DNA of 64,000 nucleotides from assembly GCA_007570785.1 (NCBI GenBank), contig ML662442.1, forward strand, positions 58,386,518-58,450,517, written 5' to 3'. Source of the stretch: Antilocapra americana (taxonomy: Eukaryota > Chordata > Mammalia > Artiodactyla > Antilocapridae). Below the pieces are notes generated by a model. It was not told where the DNA came from and did no database searches. It worked only from the letters and a program-made list of their open reading frames with translations. The translations under genes and the position numbers were made by a program. Shown here in pieces: positions 22,835 through 33,055 of the stretch. How positions within the stretch are numbered: the stretch's first letter is position 1; each line of letters begins with the position of its first letter.

Positions 22835-23290
22835 AATCTCATGGTGTGTCAGTTAGCTTTTACTGAATGACAAAACACCCCAAAACTTAGTGGCTTAAGA
22901 CAGAAGCCATTTATTTGGTTCACACTTTTTTTTGCAGTGGGAGTTGGAATGCACAGGACAGTTCTGGTTTAGGCTGCTTCTCAGTTATCTGTTGGCTGGC
23001 ACTGCTTCCAGTGGTTGAGTAGCTCTTGACTTGGGTGGCAGGAATGACTGGACCACATGCCTTTCGTCCTTGATGGGCTGGTTCGGGCTTTGTTATATGG
23101 TGGTGGTAGTGGTGGTGGTTAGAGGGGAAGCCCCAAAGCCAAGTACTTTTCAATCCTTTGCTTGCACCATGTTTGCTAGCATCCATTGCTCAAACATGTC
23201 CTGCAGCCAAGTTCAGAGTCAAGTTTGCGAGTGCTCCATTGTTTGTACTTACGGCACATAGCTTGCTAAGTAAGATCAACCACTGAGTTA
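22835..23290. repeat. Old interspersed repeat, family uncertain
   Basis: CCCCAAAACTTAGTGGCTTAA and TTTATTTGGTTCACAC are widely repeated mammalian phrases. A (GGT)n-like patch is at 23098-23122. Confidence 0.45.
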
Positions 23291-23351
23291 AGTAGGGAAC
23301 CCTTGTTGTATAATTTCGGCATTCGAAATCTGTCATCTAAAAAAGTATTTT

Positions 23352-23592
23352 AGGAGTTATCTGGTGGTCCAGTGGTTAGGATTCAGTGCTTTCACTGCCA
23401 TGGGCTTGGTTTTGATCCTTGGTTGAGGAACTAAGATCCCCCAGACCACACAGCATGGCCAAATAAGGGGAGGGAACTAAGATGGCGGAGGAATAGGATG
23501 GGGAGTCCACACTCTCCCCAACAAATACACCAAAAGAACATTTAAAAACTGAGCAATCTCCATAAAGCATGGCCAAATGAATAAATAAAACA
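23352..23592 (+). mobile_element. CHR-2-type SINE interrupted by an L1 5'-end fragment
   Basis: Head TTATCTGGTGGTCCAGTGG to 23464, then the tail AATAAATAAAAC after 23578. The 101-bp insert at 23465-23565 and the 13-bp duplication split it. Confidence 0.8.
23465..23565 (+). mobile_element. Short L1 5'-UTR-start fragment with target duplication
   Basis: GGGAACTAAGATGGCGGAGG and CAAAAGAACATTTAAA match the beginning of ruminant L1. Flanked by the 13-bp duplication AGCATGGCCAAAT (23452-23464, 23566-23578). It lacks the L1 3' end and has no poly(A), which is unusual. Confidence 0.7.
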
Positions 23593-23895
23593 TTTTAGAG
23601 ACTGGTCAAAGACAGACTCAGTGGCAAATAGTAGATATGTTCAGCTAAAATTAATCCTTTGTCCAAAAAACTTTGGGAAACATTGTTTGGATGAGCAGAC
23701 ATTGATTATGAAATTCAGTCAGAGGGAGTTGTGTGTTCTCTCTACTCACAGTTAGCATTGTCTGGATTAAAAAAGTGCTGGGAATCTTTGCTTGGGTTCT
23801 AGAATGGCTTTCTTAGATAATTCAGTTCAATTCATCCTGCCCTTATGTGTCTAGAGTTTTAGTGAAAGTATGTATTTTTAGCTTATGTGCTTCAA

Positions 23896-23896
<1 letters not shown>
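23593..23896. other. Non-coding, nothing recognised
   Basis: Unassigned. Confidence 0.4.

Positions 23897-23941
<45 letters not shown>
23897..23941. repeat. (TA)n microsatellite, about 22 units
   Basis: Uninterrupted TA dinucleotides over 45 bp; likely length-polymorphic. Confidence 0.97.
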
Positions 23942-23944
<3 letters not shown>

Positions 23945-25238
23945 TACCACGAAGACTTTTAGTAGAGTTGTAGTTATAAAATCAAGTTAGAATACGATAT
24001 TGGAGTTCTAAAGGGTTGAGAATTGTTGATTCACAGAGCTGAGAGAGACAATTTTCCATCACTGCCTAATATTAGGGTGAGGCCAGGGTGTGACCACTGT
24101 AACTCATTTTTGGAAAACAGCAGAAACTGCTCTCAGGTGATAGGATTCATCTGAAAAATAAAGTACAGTCTCTGTCCTCACCCGGTCTATTTCAGCCCAC
24201 ACTACTCAAAACCTTGCTTTAGTACTTCAGGAAATTCAAGAGGTTTAAATGTATTTGGTTTTAAGAAAAGAAACTAATTTAGGTCTTACCATTTAAATAA
24301 TTAGCACCAATGTTCATAAACTAAGCTTAAATTGTTCTCCCACTTAGCGTTTCAAGTGAGAGCTTTCTTTTCTGCATTAAAACGTCCCTAAATGACTCTC
24401 TTTGACCACGGCCTGGTGACTCTTTCCACCTCTTTGAAAGAATTTGTCAATCTTCCACTCTCTTTTCATGTTTCTTTGTCACATACCTGTTGCTCCAGAG
24501 CTGACCTTCGACATCAGGAATGAACAGAGTGCTAGATGCAGCATGGCCTCCGTAATTAGTGTTACTTGGGAAGATTGATTTGAAGCAGTGAAGGGTTTGA
24601 ACTCAAGTTACTTTGAAGAAAGAAAATTTTTTATCCAGTTGTTTCCACACTGTTGAACTCCTTGAATGTTTAAAAGACAGTAGAAGTCAGCTGTACCTGA
24701 CTTGAAGGAATTGACACTCCGTTTCAAGAGCTGCTTATGAAAAAAAGAAACTGGAAAGAAAAGCTGTATGGCACAGCCAGAGGGGGTGGAATGGATCTTG
24801 AAATTCAGAGAAGAGCAGCTCCATAAAAATGAATAAAATTAGTCTTTCTTCAAGGACGTGGGGCTTGAGGTGAAGCTTATAGGGAGTAGAAATTTTTAGG
24901 GTAAAAGTGACTAAGAAATTGAGATCCTGAATTATATAGTGGAGTACAAAGCATGGAGAATATCTCTATTTTCTAGATTCTGCTTGTAGCATTCACTCTG
25001 AAGTATAAGATTTTAAAGCACCAAAGACAGAAGGGGCAAGCCAGCCCTGCAAGCCAGCGGGCAAACTGGTATGGAATGCCCATGAGCCAGAAAAAGAGTA
25101 GTCTGACTGAAGTAGGGGCTGAACCAGTGCTGGGTGCACAAACAGAACTGGATTAAGGAGGGCCTTGACGATCCAAATGAGGATCCTGAGTGTGATCTGT
25201 ATGCATGAGGGACTCAGAAATGTTTGAAAAGAAACATA
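23942..25238. other. Non-coding, nothing firmly recognised
   Basis: No gene. Text around 25020-25220 (AAACTGGTATGGAATGCC, GGGCCTTGACGATCC) vaguely resembles the old repeat of 39.8-43.1 kb. Confidence 0.4.
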
Positions 25239-25400
25239 GGGACTTCCCCAGTGGTCCAGTGGTTAAAAGTCCACCTTCCCATTCAGTAGGTATGGGTTCA
25301 GTCCCTGGTCAGGTAGCTAAGTTCCCACATGACTTGGAACCAAGAAATCAAAACATAACGGGAGCAATATTATAACAAATTCAATAAAGACTTAAAAATA
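25239..25400 (+). mobile_element. CHR-type SINE
   Basis: GGGACTTCCCCAGTGGTCC head, CCCTGGTCAGGTAGCTAAG, and a tail of A-rich repeats. Confidence 0.75.
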
Positions 25401-25699
25401 GCCCATATCAAATAATCTTTTTAAAAAAGAATTGCTTCCTTGAAAAAGAAAAGCAATGTATTTAATGTCTTTAAAGATTAGAGCACTGAACATTTTTATA
25501 GTTATTTGACTGCAGCTGGGAATCAGTGCCTAAAGAGAAAGCCCACTAAATTGCTTTTAAGACCAGTTAAGGGTAATTAAAAATCGGTTCACTTATTTAT
25601 ATATCACTGGCAAACATTAGATTTATTCTCTATTGGTTCCCCAATTCTGCAATCTTGTTAAGACTTGCAGTTGCCTCAAATAGTCTTTTTGCATATATG

Positions 25700-26140
25700 G
25701 TAACAGTGTGGAAAATTCTTAAAGAGATGGGAATACCAGACCATCTGACCTGTCTCTTGAGAAACCTGTATGAAGGTCAGGAAGCAACAGAACTAGACAT
25801 GGAACAACAGACTGGTTCCAAATAGGAAAAGGAGTACGTCAAAGCTGTATATTGTCACCCTGTTTATTTAACTAATATGCAGAGTATATCATGAGAAATG
25901 CTGGGCTGGAAGAAGCACAAGCTGGAATCAAGATTGTCGGGAGAAATATCAATAACCTCAGATATGCAGATGACACCATCCTTAGGGCAGAAAGTGAAGA
26001 GGAACTAAAGAGCCTCTTGATGAAAGTGAAAGAAGAGAGTGAAAAGTTGGCTTAACGTTCAACATTCAGAAAACTAAGATCATGGCATTTGGTCCTATCA
26101 CTTCATGGGAAATCGATGGGGAAATAGTGGAAACAGCATC
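25700..26140 (+). mobile_element. BovB LINE internal fragment with RT catalytic motif
   Basis: Encodes degraded RTE-type reverse transcriptase, including RYADDT (AGATATGCAGATGACACC near 25961), the catalytic aspartate pair. It breaks off at about 26140 before the 3' end. Stops are present. Confidence 0.9.
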
Positions 26141-27667
26141 AGGTCTGACTGTGCCGAAGATGCCCCAGGGTGCAACACAGCTCCCCTTGGCATATGCAAC
26201 CAGACTGGGGCAGGGGTCAAAAATAGTTGTTTTGGAGGTACAACTAGAGCCTGGTGGGTCTTCGTGTGGGAAATGTATTTATGGATTTATTTCTGGGGGC
26301 TTGGGGAAGGAAGACAGAGGTCCTACAGATGATGAAGTGGTGGTGATGGGAGTGGATCATCAGTGATGTGACTGGTTATGGCATAATTTGGCTCATTATT
26401 AGGAGTTGTGATTTTTCTTTGGGTCAATAAGATGGTTTTATGCTGTGCAGAGTAGGTATGTCTGTGTATACAAAATCGTAAATTTATAGAATATATTTTA
26501 GTTATTTTAGTATTAAGGCTATCTGAATGGATGGGGCATTCACTCATGTTTTTCTGTTCTCTGAACTTCTTAACATAGTATCTCTCAACATTTGATAACT
26601 GAATTTTAACAATTCTGTTTTTCTGTGTCAAATTCAGTAATGAATCATTTAATAGACCATCCTTATAGATGGTTATAGCATAGTTGGAAATTTTTATATT
26701 GAGAACAAAAATGATGGCTTAGTTATTACATTTTGTAGATCAAACAGTAGGTGAAACTAGTGGATGTCGTAATTGTCTAACATCCCCCAAATTTATCCCA
26801 GTAATGATTTGTTTTGGGTTTATTTCATTACCTGATTTTTAAATGAATTCTTATAATTTGCATATTCCTTTATTTGCTTATTTATCCCCAAAGTTAACTT
26901 TTCTAATGTTTTGGCATATTATTAAATAAATTAGTAGACCACACAGAGATAATACATATTGACACTGGATAGTAACATTGTGACCAGTAGAGGGCATCAA
27001 GGAATCATCACAAGCATAGGTTTTGAAAAGACAGAAATACTGGTGTTTTAATTGTGGGACAGTTTCAAACAAAGCATTAGTACTAAAACAATTCCATGAT
27101 GCAAATGTGTTTAAATCATCATGGTAACATTACTGAGTGATCATTTTGTGTTTCGGTCACTGCAGACATACCTCAGTTACACATTTCAAAAACAAAAGTA
27201 GCTCTTACTTATGTTGAAATGGAAATTGTTGACTTTTGACATTCTTAGGAAAAACATAAAGTGCTCAGTGTTAAAAAGTGGCATGATTTCTAACTTTTGA
27301 AATATGTGTATACAGTCTCCGAGTGTCTGTGTCTACTCATCTCTTAAGTGTGGAAGATTGAAGAAATGCTCTCTGAGGTCTTTTCTAGTAACACACTATG
27401 TGGCAACGAGGCTCTTCACCTGGAAATCCCACTACGAAGAAAATCCTGTCTATCAGCCACTGGAGGGCTCCCTCGATCAAACCAAACTTTGGATTGAAGG
27501 TGCCCTGTAGTTTCTGGACCTTGCATATCTGATTTCCCAGCATTATTTATCAAAATGGAACCCCTGTTTGCATTGCACTGTCTTACATAGTTTTAGAGAT
27601 TTTCTGATTTCACTCTCTTCCCCCTCCAATCTCTTCTCTTTGGCTTTGTAGTTTACCAAGGCATCTT
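26141..27667. other. Non-coding, nothing recognised
   Basis: A+T-rich. The 94-codon frame at 26082-26366 mostly spans BovB and adjacent DNA and has no domain. Confidence 0.4.
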
Positions 27668-28218
27668 TTTCAGTTGTTGCTGTTCAGTTGCTCAGTCGTG
27701 TCTTTTTGTGATCCTATGGACAGCAGCATGCCAGGCTTTGGCTTCCCTGTCCTTCACCATCTCCCAGAGTTTGCTCAAACTCATGTCCATTGAGTTGGCG
27801 AAGCCATCCAACCATCTCATCCTCTGTTGTCCCCTTTTCCTACCGCCTTCAATCTTTCCCAGCATCAGGGTCTTTTGCAATGAGTCAGCTCTTCCCAGCA
27901 GGTGCCCAAAGTATTGTAGCTTCAGCTTCAGCATCAGTCTTTCCAGTGAATATTGAGTTGAATTCCTTTAGGATTAACTGATTTGATCTCTGCAGTCCCA
28001 GGGACTCTCAAGAGTCCTCTCCAGCACCACAGTTTGAAAGCATTAATCGTTCGGCACTCAGCCCTTTTTTATTGTCCAGCTCTCACATCCATACATGACT
28101 ACCGTAAAAATCCTAGATTTGACTATATGAACCTTTGTCGGCAAAGTAATGTCTCTACTTTTTAGTATGCTGTCTAGGTTTGTCATTACTTTCCCACCAA
28201 GGAGCAAGGGTCTTTTTG
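27668..28218 (-). mobile_element. BovB LINE 3' end, minus strand
   Basis: Reverse complement of the BovB terminus, from CAGTTGCTCAGTCGTGTC leftmost to CAAGGAGCAAGGGTC. Many stops. Confidence 0.92.
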
Positions 28219-28540
28219 AGTATTACATCATTTAACTCTCACAACAGCTTGGGGAATGAATTTTTTTTTTAATGGATGAAGAAATGGAGGCTCTGAGAGA
28301 CTGAGCAACTGTCCCTGAGTTCACACAATAATTTTGGAGTGGGAAATTTTGGGGGGCATGCAGTGTGCTGTGTGGCATGCAGGATCTTAGTTCTCAAATC
28401 AGGGATTGAAACTATGCCCCCTGCATTGGGAGCATGTAATCTTAACCACCACACCACGAGGGAAGTCTTGTCTTTGGAGTGGGATTTAAATCTAAGTTGT
28501 TACTCCACATTCAGTATTCTTTTCAGTCCACTGGAGTAAG
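28219..28540 (-). repeat. MIR-like ancient SINE split by a CHR SINE
   Basis: CATTTAACTCTCACAACAGC, GGCTCTGAGAGACTGAGCAA and GAGTTCACACAATAAT in MIR order. It is interrupted at 28345-28472 and continues to about 28540. Confidence 0.65.
28345..28472 (-). mobile_element. CHR-2-type SINE inserted in MIR
   Basis: Ends CCACCACACCACGAGGGAAGTC. The 12-bp duplication TTTGGAGTGGGA flanks it (28333-28344 and 28473-28484). Confidence 0.85.
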
Positions 28541-28595
28541 TCTTGACTTAATTCCCGATATGTTACTTGAAAGGAGTAATTTATTAAGCTGTAAT

Positions 28596-29188
28596 TATTT
28601 TCTTGGGCTCCAAAATCAGTGCAGATGGTGACTGCAGCCATGAAATTAAAAGACACTTGCTCCTTGGAAGAAAAGTTATAACCAACATAGACAGCATATT
28701 AAAAAGCAGAGACATTACTTTGGCACAAAAGGTCTGTCTAGTGAAAGCTATGGATGATCCAGTAGTGATGCATGGATGTGAGAGTTGGACGATAAAGAAA
28801 GCTGAGTGCAGAAGAATTGATGATTTTGAACTGTGGTGTTGGAGAAGACTCTTGAGAGTCCTTTCGACTGCGAGGAGATCCAACCAGTCCATCCTAAAGG
28901 AAATCAGTCCTGAATATTCATTGGAAGGACTGATGCTGATGCTGAAACTCCAATACTTTGGCCACCTGATGCAAAGAACTGACTCATTTGAAAAGACCTT
29001 GATGCTGGGAAAGATTGAAGGTGGGAGGAGAAGGGGACAACAGAGGATGAGATGGTTGGAAGGCATCACTGACTTGATGGCATGAGTTTGAGCAAGCTCT
29101 GGGAGTTGGTGATGGACAGGGAAGCCTGGCGTGCTGCGGTCCATGGGGTTGCAAAGACTTGGACACAACTGAGCAACTGAACTGAATA
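28596..29188 (+). mobile_element. BovB LINE 3' end with 160-codon open ORF2 C-terminus
   Basis: An open frame runs from about 28603 to 29085. It holds BovB ORF2 C-terminal motifs ([42 protein letters not shown]), then the 3' UTR-like end CGGTCCATGGGG ... GAGCAACTGAAC. The reverse transcriptase domain is missing. Confidence 0.93.
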
Positions 29189-30097
29189 ATTCATGGATAT
29201 ATTTTCAAAATCATAAGCCATTAAAGGTGGGAAAAATTAGCTGTTTTAATTCCACTTTAGTAAAAACAGAGCTTTTCCCAGATCTCCAACTCTCATTTCT
29301 TCTTGTCTCTTGTATTGGTCTCAGTGGCTCAGGCTCCTTCAGAAAGCAGAGCGTATGGTCACTGGGCTCCTATTTTTCCAGTTCTCTAGGGACCATGCAT
29401 GAATCCCAGGGAAGGACTTTGACCAGGCCTTGGTCATGTGCCTTCCCCTCTCTGGAGGTGATATTGAAGAGCTTGCTGTAGTTGAAAACGTCCCTGGAGC
29501 CATAGGAAATGGGTTTGGGGGAAATTGTCCAAACTACTGAAGGAGCTGTTTCAAAAGATAGAGAAAATAGTTTCTGAGCACAGACTGCTGGCCCAGGGTA
29601 GGTGCCTCAGGGAAGGTCTGTGGGCAGCTGGGGGGGGCAGGAGGACCTCAGTCTATGACGGCTAACAAAGGAGTGAGGAGCACAGAGAATTAACTTCACT
29701 TCTCTAACCACTTTCCTGGGAGTCAGGCAATGAATGTAACCAAGAGCGAGTGTGGGAAAGACCCAGAGAGTTGAAGGGTCTTAAGTGTCGATCTTCAGAA
29801 ATATCCTATAAGATACTTTTTGGCTGCCAACATAACAAAAGTCAAGCAAAACTAAGATTCTTAACTTTTCTGGACAGTGTAGGGCCAGTCCTGCCAGTAA
29901 GGAGGTGTTGCAGAGAAGAGCCAATTCTCACTCCGTGCTGGATCTGTTTCTTTGACTTTAACCTTTGCTTTTGCTATTATAATCATACATAATGACCTGC
30001 CTCAGAGCACCCAGACGCTCTGCCAGACTGTAAAACTAAAGCGCCTCTGTTCAGCTCACAGAGACCCCGCCCAACTTAATGGCTGCAAGGAAGAAAT
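29189..30097. other. Non-coding; right half may be an old LTR
   Basis: No gene. Around 29930-30080, text such as TCAGCTCACAGAGACCCCGC after a T/A-rich run is LTR-like, but no pair or boundary was found. Confidence 0.3.
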
Positions 30098-30160
30098 GCG
30101 TGCTAAGTCCCTTCAGTCCAGCTCTTTGCAATCTGTCCATGGGATTCTCCATGCTGACTT
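30098..30160 (-). mobile_element. BovA fragment
   Basis: GTGCTAAGTCCCTTCAGTCC and TCCATGGGATTCTCCATGC only. Confidence 0.6.
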
Positions 30161-30311
30161 AGGCGCCGATTCAAGTATCTTTTGTTAGTGATATGGGTGT
30201 CAGTTTGGAACTTAAGAACACTTAGTAGATTCTTCACACTGTATTAAAACTCAAAGTAAGAAGCATTTCCTTAGGAAGTTATCCTTTTCCCCCCATGAAT
30301 ATGTTGGGTTT

Positions 30312-31280
30312 ATTCCAGAAACATGCAGGTTAAGAAGTAATAGAACTGAACATGGAATAACAAGCTGGTTCAAAATTGGGAAAGGAGTATGTCAACGCTG
30401 TATATTGTCACCCTGCTTATTTAACTTATAGGCAGAGTACATCATGTGAAATGCTTGGCTGGATGAAGCTCAAGCTGGAATCAAGATTGCTGGGAGAAAT
30501 GTCAATAACCTCAGATATGCAGATGACACCACTCTAACGGCAGAAAGGAAAAAGGAACTAAAGAGCCTCTTGTTGAAGATGAAAGAGGAGAGTGGAAAAG
30601 CTGGCTTAAAGCTCAACATCCCAAAAATAAGATCAAGCCACCACTTCATGGCAAACAGATGGGGAAAAAATGGAAATAGTGACAAAATTTCTTGGGCTCC
30701 AAAATCACTGTGGATGGTGACTGTAGCCATGAAATTAAAAGACCCTTGTTCCTTGAAAAAAAGCTATGACAAACCTAGACTGTGTATTACAAAGCAGAGA
30801 CATCATTTTGCAGAAAAAGTTCTGTCTAATCAAAGCTATGGTTTTTCCAGTAGTCATGTATGATGGATGTGAGAGTTGGACCATAAAGAAGACTGAGCAC
30901 CGAAGAATTGATGCTTTCAAACTGTGGTGTTGGAGAAGACTCTCGAGAGTGTCTTTGACAGCAAAGAGATCAAATCAATCAATCCTAAATGAAATAAACA
31001 CTGAATATTCACTGGAGGGACTGATGTTGAAGGAGAAGCTACAATACTTTGAGCACCTGATGCGAACTGACTCATTGCAAAAGACCCTGATGCTGAGAAA
31101 GATTGAAGGCAGTAGGAAAAGGGGACAACAGAGGATAAGATGATTGGATGGCATCACCAATTCAATGGACATGAGTTTGAGCAAATTCCTGGAGATGGTG
31201 AAGGACAGGGAGGACTGGTGTGCTCCACTCCATGGTGTCACAAAGAGCCAGACACTGCTTAGTGACTAAACAACAACACA
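30312..31280 (+). mobile_element. BovB LINE, RT region to 3' end
   Basis: Contains the RYADDT catalytic motif (near 30511), the C-terminal CESWTIKKTEHRR and RGQQRIR motifs, and the 3' terminus GAGCCAGACACTGCTTAGTGAC. Frameshifts and stops are present. It is the longest BovB copy in the window. Confidence 0.93.
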
Positions 31281-31550
31281 TTCCCTTACACTGTACTGTG
31301 GGCAAAAAAGCGAGAGCCTGAGAGACTAGGTAAGTGCTCTGTCCTGGCCCTTGTTCTCTAAACATTCACGGCTCTGGTTTCACATCAGCTTAAGGTTCCA
31401 TGTGTGGACTCTCAGCTTCACTGCCTTTCTCTTTCCACATACTCAAGGATAAACTCAGATTTTCTGCTTCACTGTCATCAGAGTTTTGCAAGTATGCTTG
31501 TATGCTGCTTATTATTTCTTTTTCTGTTATTACTTGCCATTGCTCTAAGT

Positions 31551-31752
31551 GGGCTTCCCAGGTGGCACTAGTGGTAGAGAATCCATCTGCCGATGTGGGG
31601 ATGCCACAGATGCAGTTTTGATCCCTGGGTTGGGAAGATCCCCTGGCAACCTACTCCAGTATTCCTGCCTGAAAGATCTCATGGACAGAAGAGCCTGGTG
31701 GGCTATAGTCCAAGGAGTTGCAAAGAGTTGGACATAACTGAGCACAACACGG
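31551..31752 (+). mobile_element. Bov-tA SINE
   Basis: Nearly complete. A 13-bp duplication with one mismatch (CATTGCTCTAAGT at 31538-31550; CATTGCTCAAAGT at 31753-31765) flanks it. Confidence 0.92.
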
Positions 31753-31849
31753 CATTGCTCAAAGTATGAAATGCGGAGATTTCATCCTCCTGCCAATTTC
31801 TCTTCAAATGGCTTTGGATGAGAATGTTCTGGACTGATTTATATGATTC

Positions 31850-31930
31850 TATGTTCTGCAGAGGGTGGTTCCCAGACCAGTAACATCAGCATCACTTGGG
31901 AATGTGTTAGTAAAGCAGAATCTCCAGACT
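31850..31930. mobile_element. MER5-like hAT fragment
   Basis: GTGGTTCCCAGACCAGTAAC, CAGCATCACTTGGGAATGTG and TAAAGCAGAATCTCCAGAC resemble the MER5 family. Confidence 0.6.
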
Positions 31931-32082
31931 CTCTTCAGACTTACCAAAGCAGAAGTATGAGAAATATGGCCTTTTATTGCATTTTAACACATGGTATTGA
32001 AAATACTTGTGAAGTTCTTTCTTCCTTTCATTATAATAAAATTTCAGTTTGGGAAGGAATCTGTATTGTCTAGCTTTCCATT

Positions 32083-32160
32083 GAATATCCAGAACCTAGC
32101 ATAGTTCTTGGCAGATGGTAGGTGCTCAGTAAATGTTTATTGAATGATAAATGAATGGAT
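32083..32160. repeat. MIR/L2-like 3' end
   Basis: GGTAGGTGCTCAGTAAATG and TTTATTGAATGATAAATGAA. Confidence 0.55.
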
Positions 32161-32499
32161 ATCTGCAGAGTAAGTCTTGTTTGCTTAACCTAGTTGTTAA
32201 GTAACCAATATGTTTAGAAGGGCTCAATGAAAGAATAATGCTAACAGTGCAGACAAATGAGGTGTGTAATTAACACCTCTGGTCCTATTGTTTCCTAGAA
32301 GAGATTTTCTGCCCAGTTGACTATGATTAAGCTAGGGTTGACAGTCTCCAAAGTGGGAAAAGGATTGGCCTGTCTGGCAAAACAGATGACTCTTGCTCTT
32401 TTCTACTACTGTATCCTCAAATTATGAGACTGGTGATCCACTCCTTGGCAATCTGAATCTTCGCAGTATTTTTATTTCAAAAGGTCATATTCTAGTTAA

Positions 32500-32862
32500 A
32501 TCTATTGATTTGTCTGTCCTCCTATTTTACCTCTGAAATTGAACATCTCCCCACCTTCCCTTCCCTTTCTCTTTTTTCTTCTTTGGTGCACACTCCCCTT
32601 CACCAGTCTCTGACTATTCCAATACCTGTCTACCTAATCCTCATTCTTCCATTCTCTTTCATTCAAAGAGGCTTTCCAAACTACGGGTCTGGTCATGTTC
32701 TCCTTGGTTAAAATCCTCAGGGATTTTTCTGCTGCTTGTAGGATTAAATCCAGCATCCTTAGTGAGGCATTTGAGGCTCTTCATGGACCTAGTTGTCTGA
32801 CCTGCCTCCTCTCCTGTCACTCTCCTTCCTAACCTACACTCTGACTACCACTTGCCACTTCT
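32500..32862. repeat. L2-like old repeat
   Basis: TGAGGCTCTTCATGGACCTAG and CCTCCTCTCCTGTCACTC follow in L2-like order. The 68-codon frame here has no domain. Confidence 0.4.
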
Positions 32863-33055
32863 CTAAGTCTTGTCTGACTTTTGCTACCCCATGGACCATA
32901 GCCTGTCACACTCCTCTGTCTGTGGGATTTCCCAGGCAAGAATACTGAATGCATTGCCATTTTCTTCTCCAGGGCATCTTCCCAGCCCAGGGATCAAACC
33001 TGCATCTCCTGCATTTTGAGGCAGATTCTTTACCACTGAGCCACCAGGGAAGCCC
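32863..33055 (-). mobile_element. Bov-tA SINE
   Basis: Reverse tail (TCTTGTCTGACTTTTGCTAC) to head (GAGCCACCAGGGAAGCCC). Confidence 0.88.

Noticed and set aside
28603..29085. 160-codon frame as a host gene
   Set aside because: It is the BovB ORF2 C-terminus, without RT or endonuclease.
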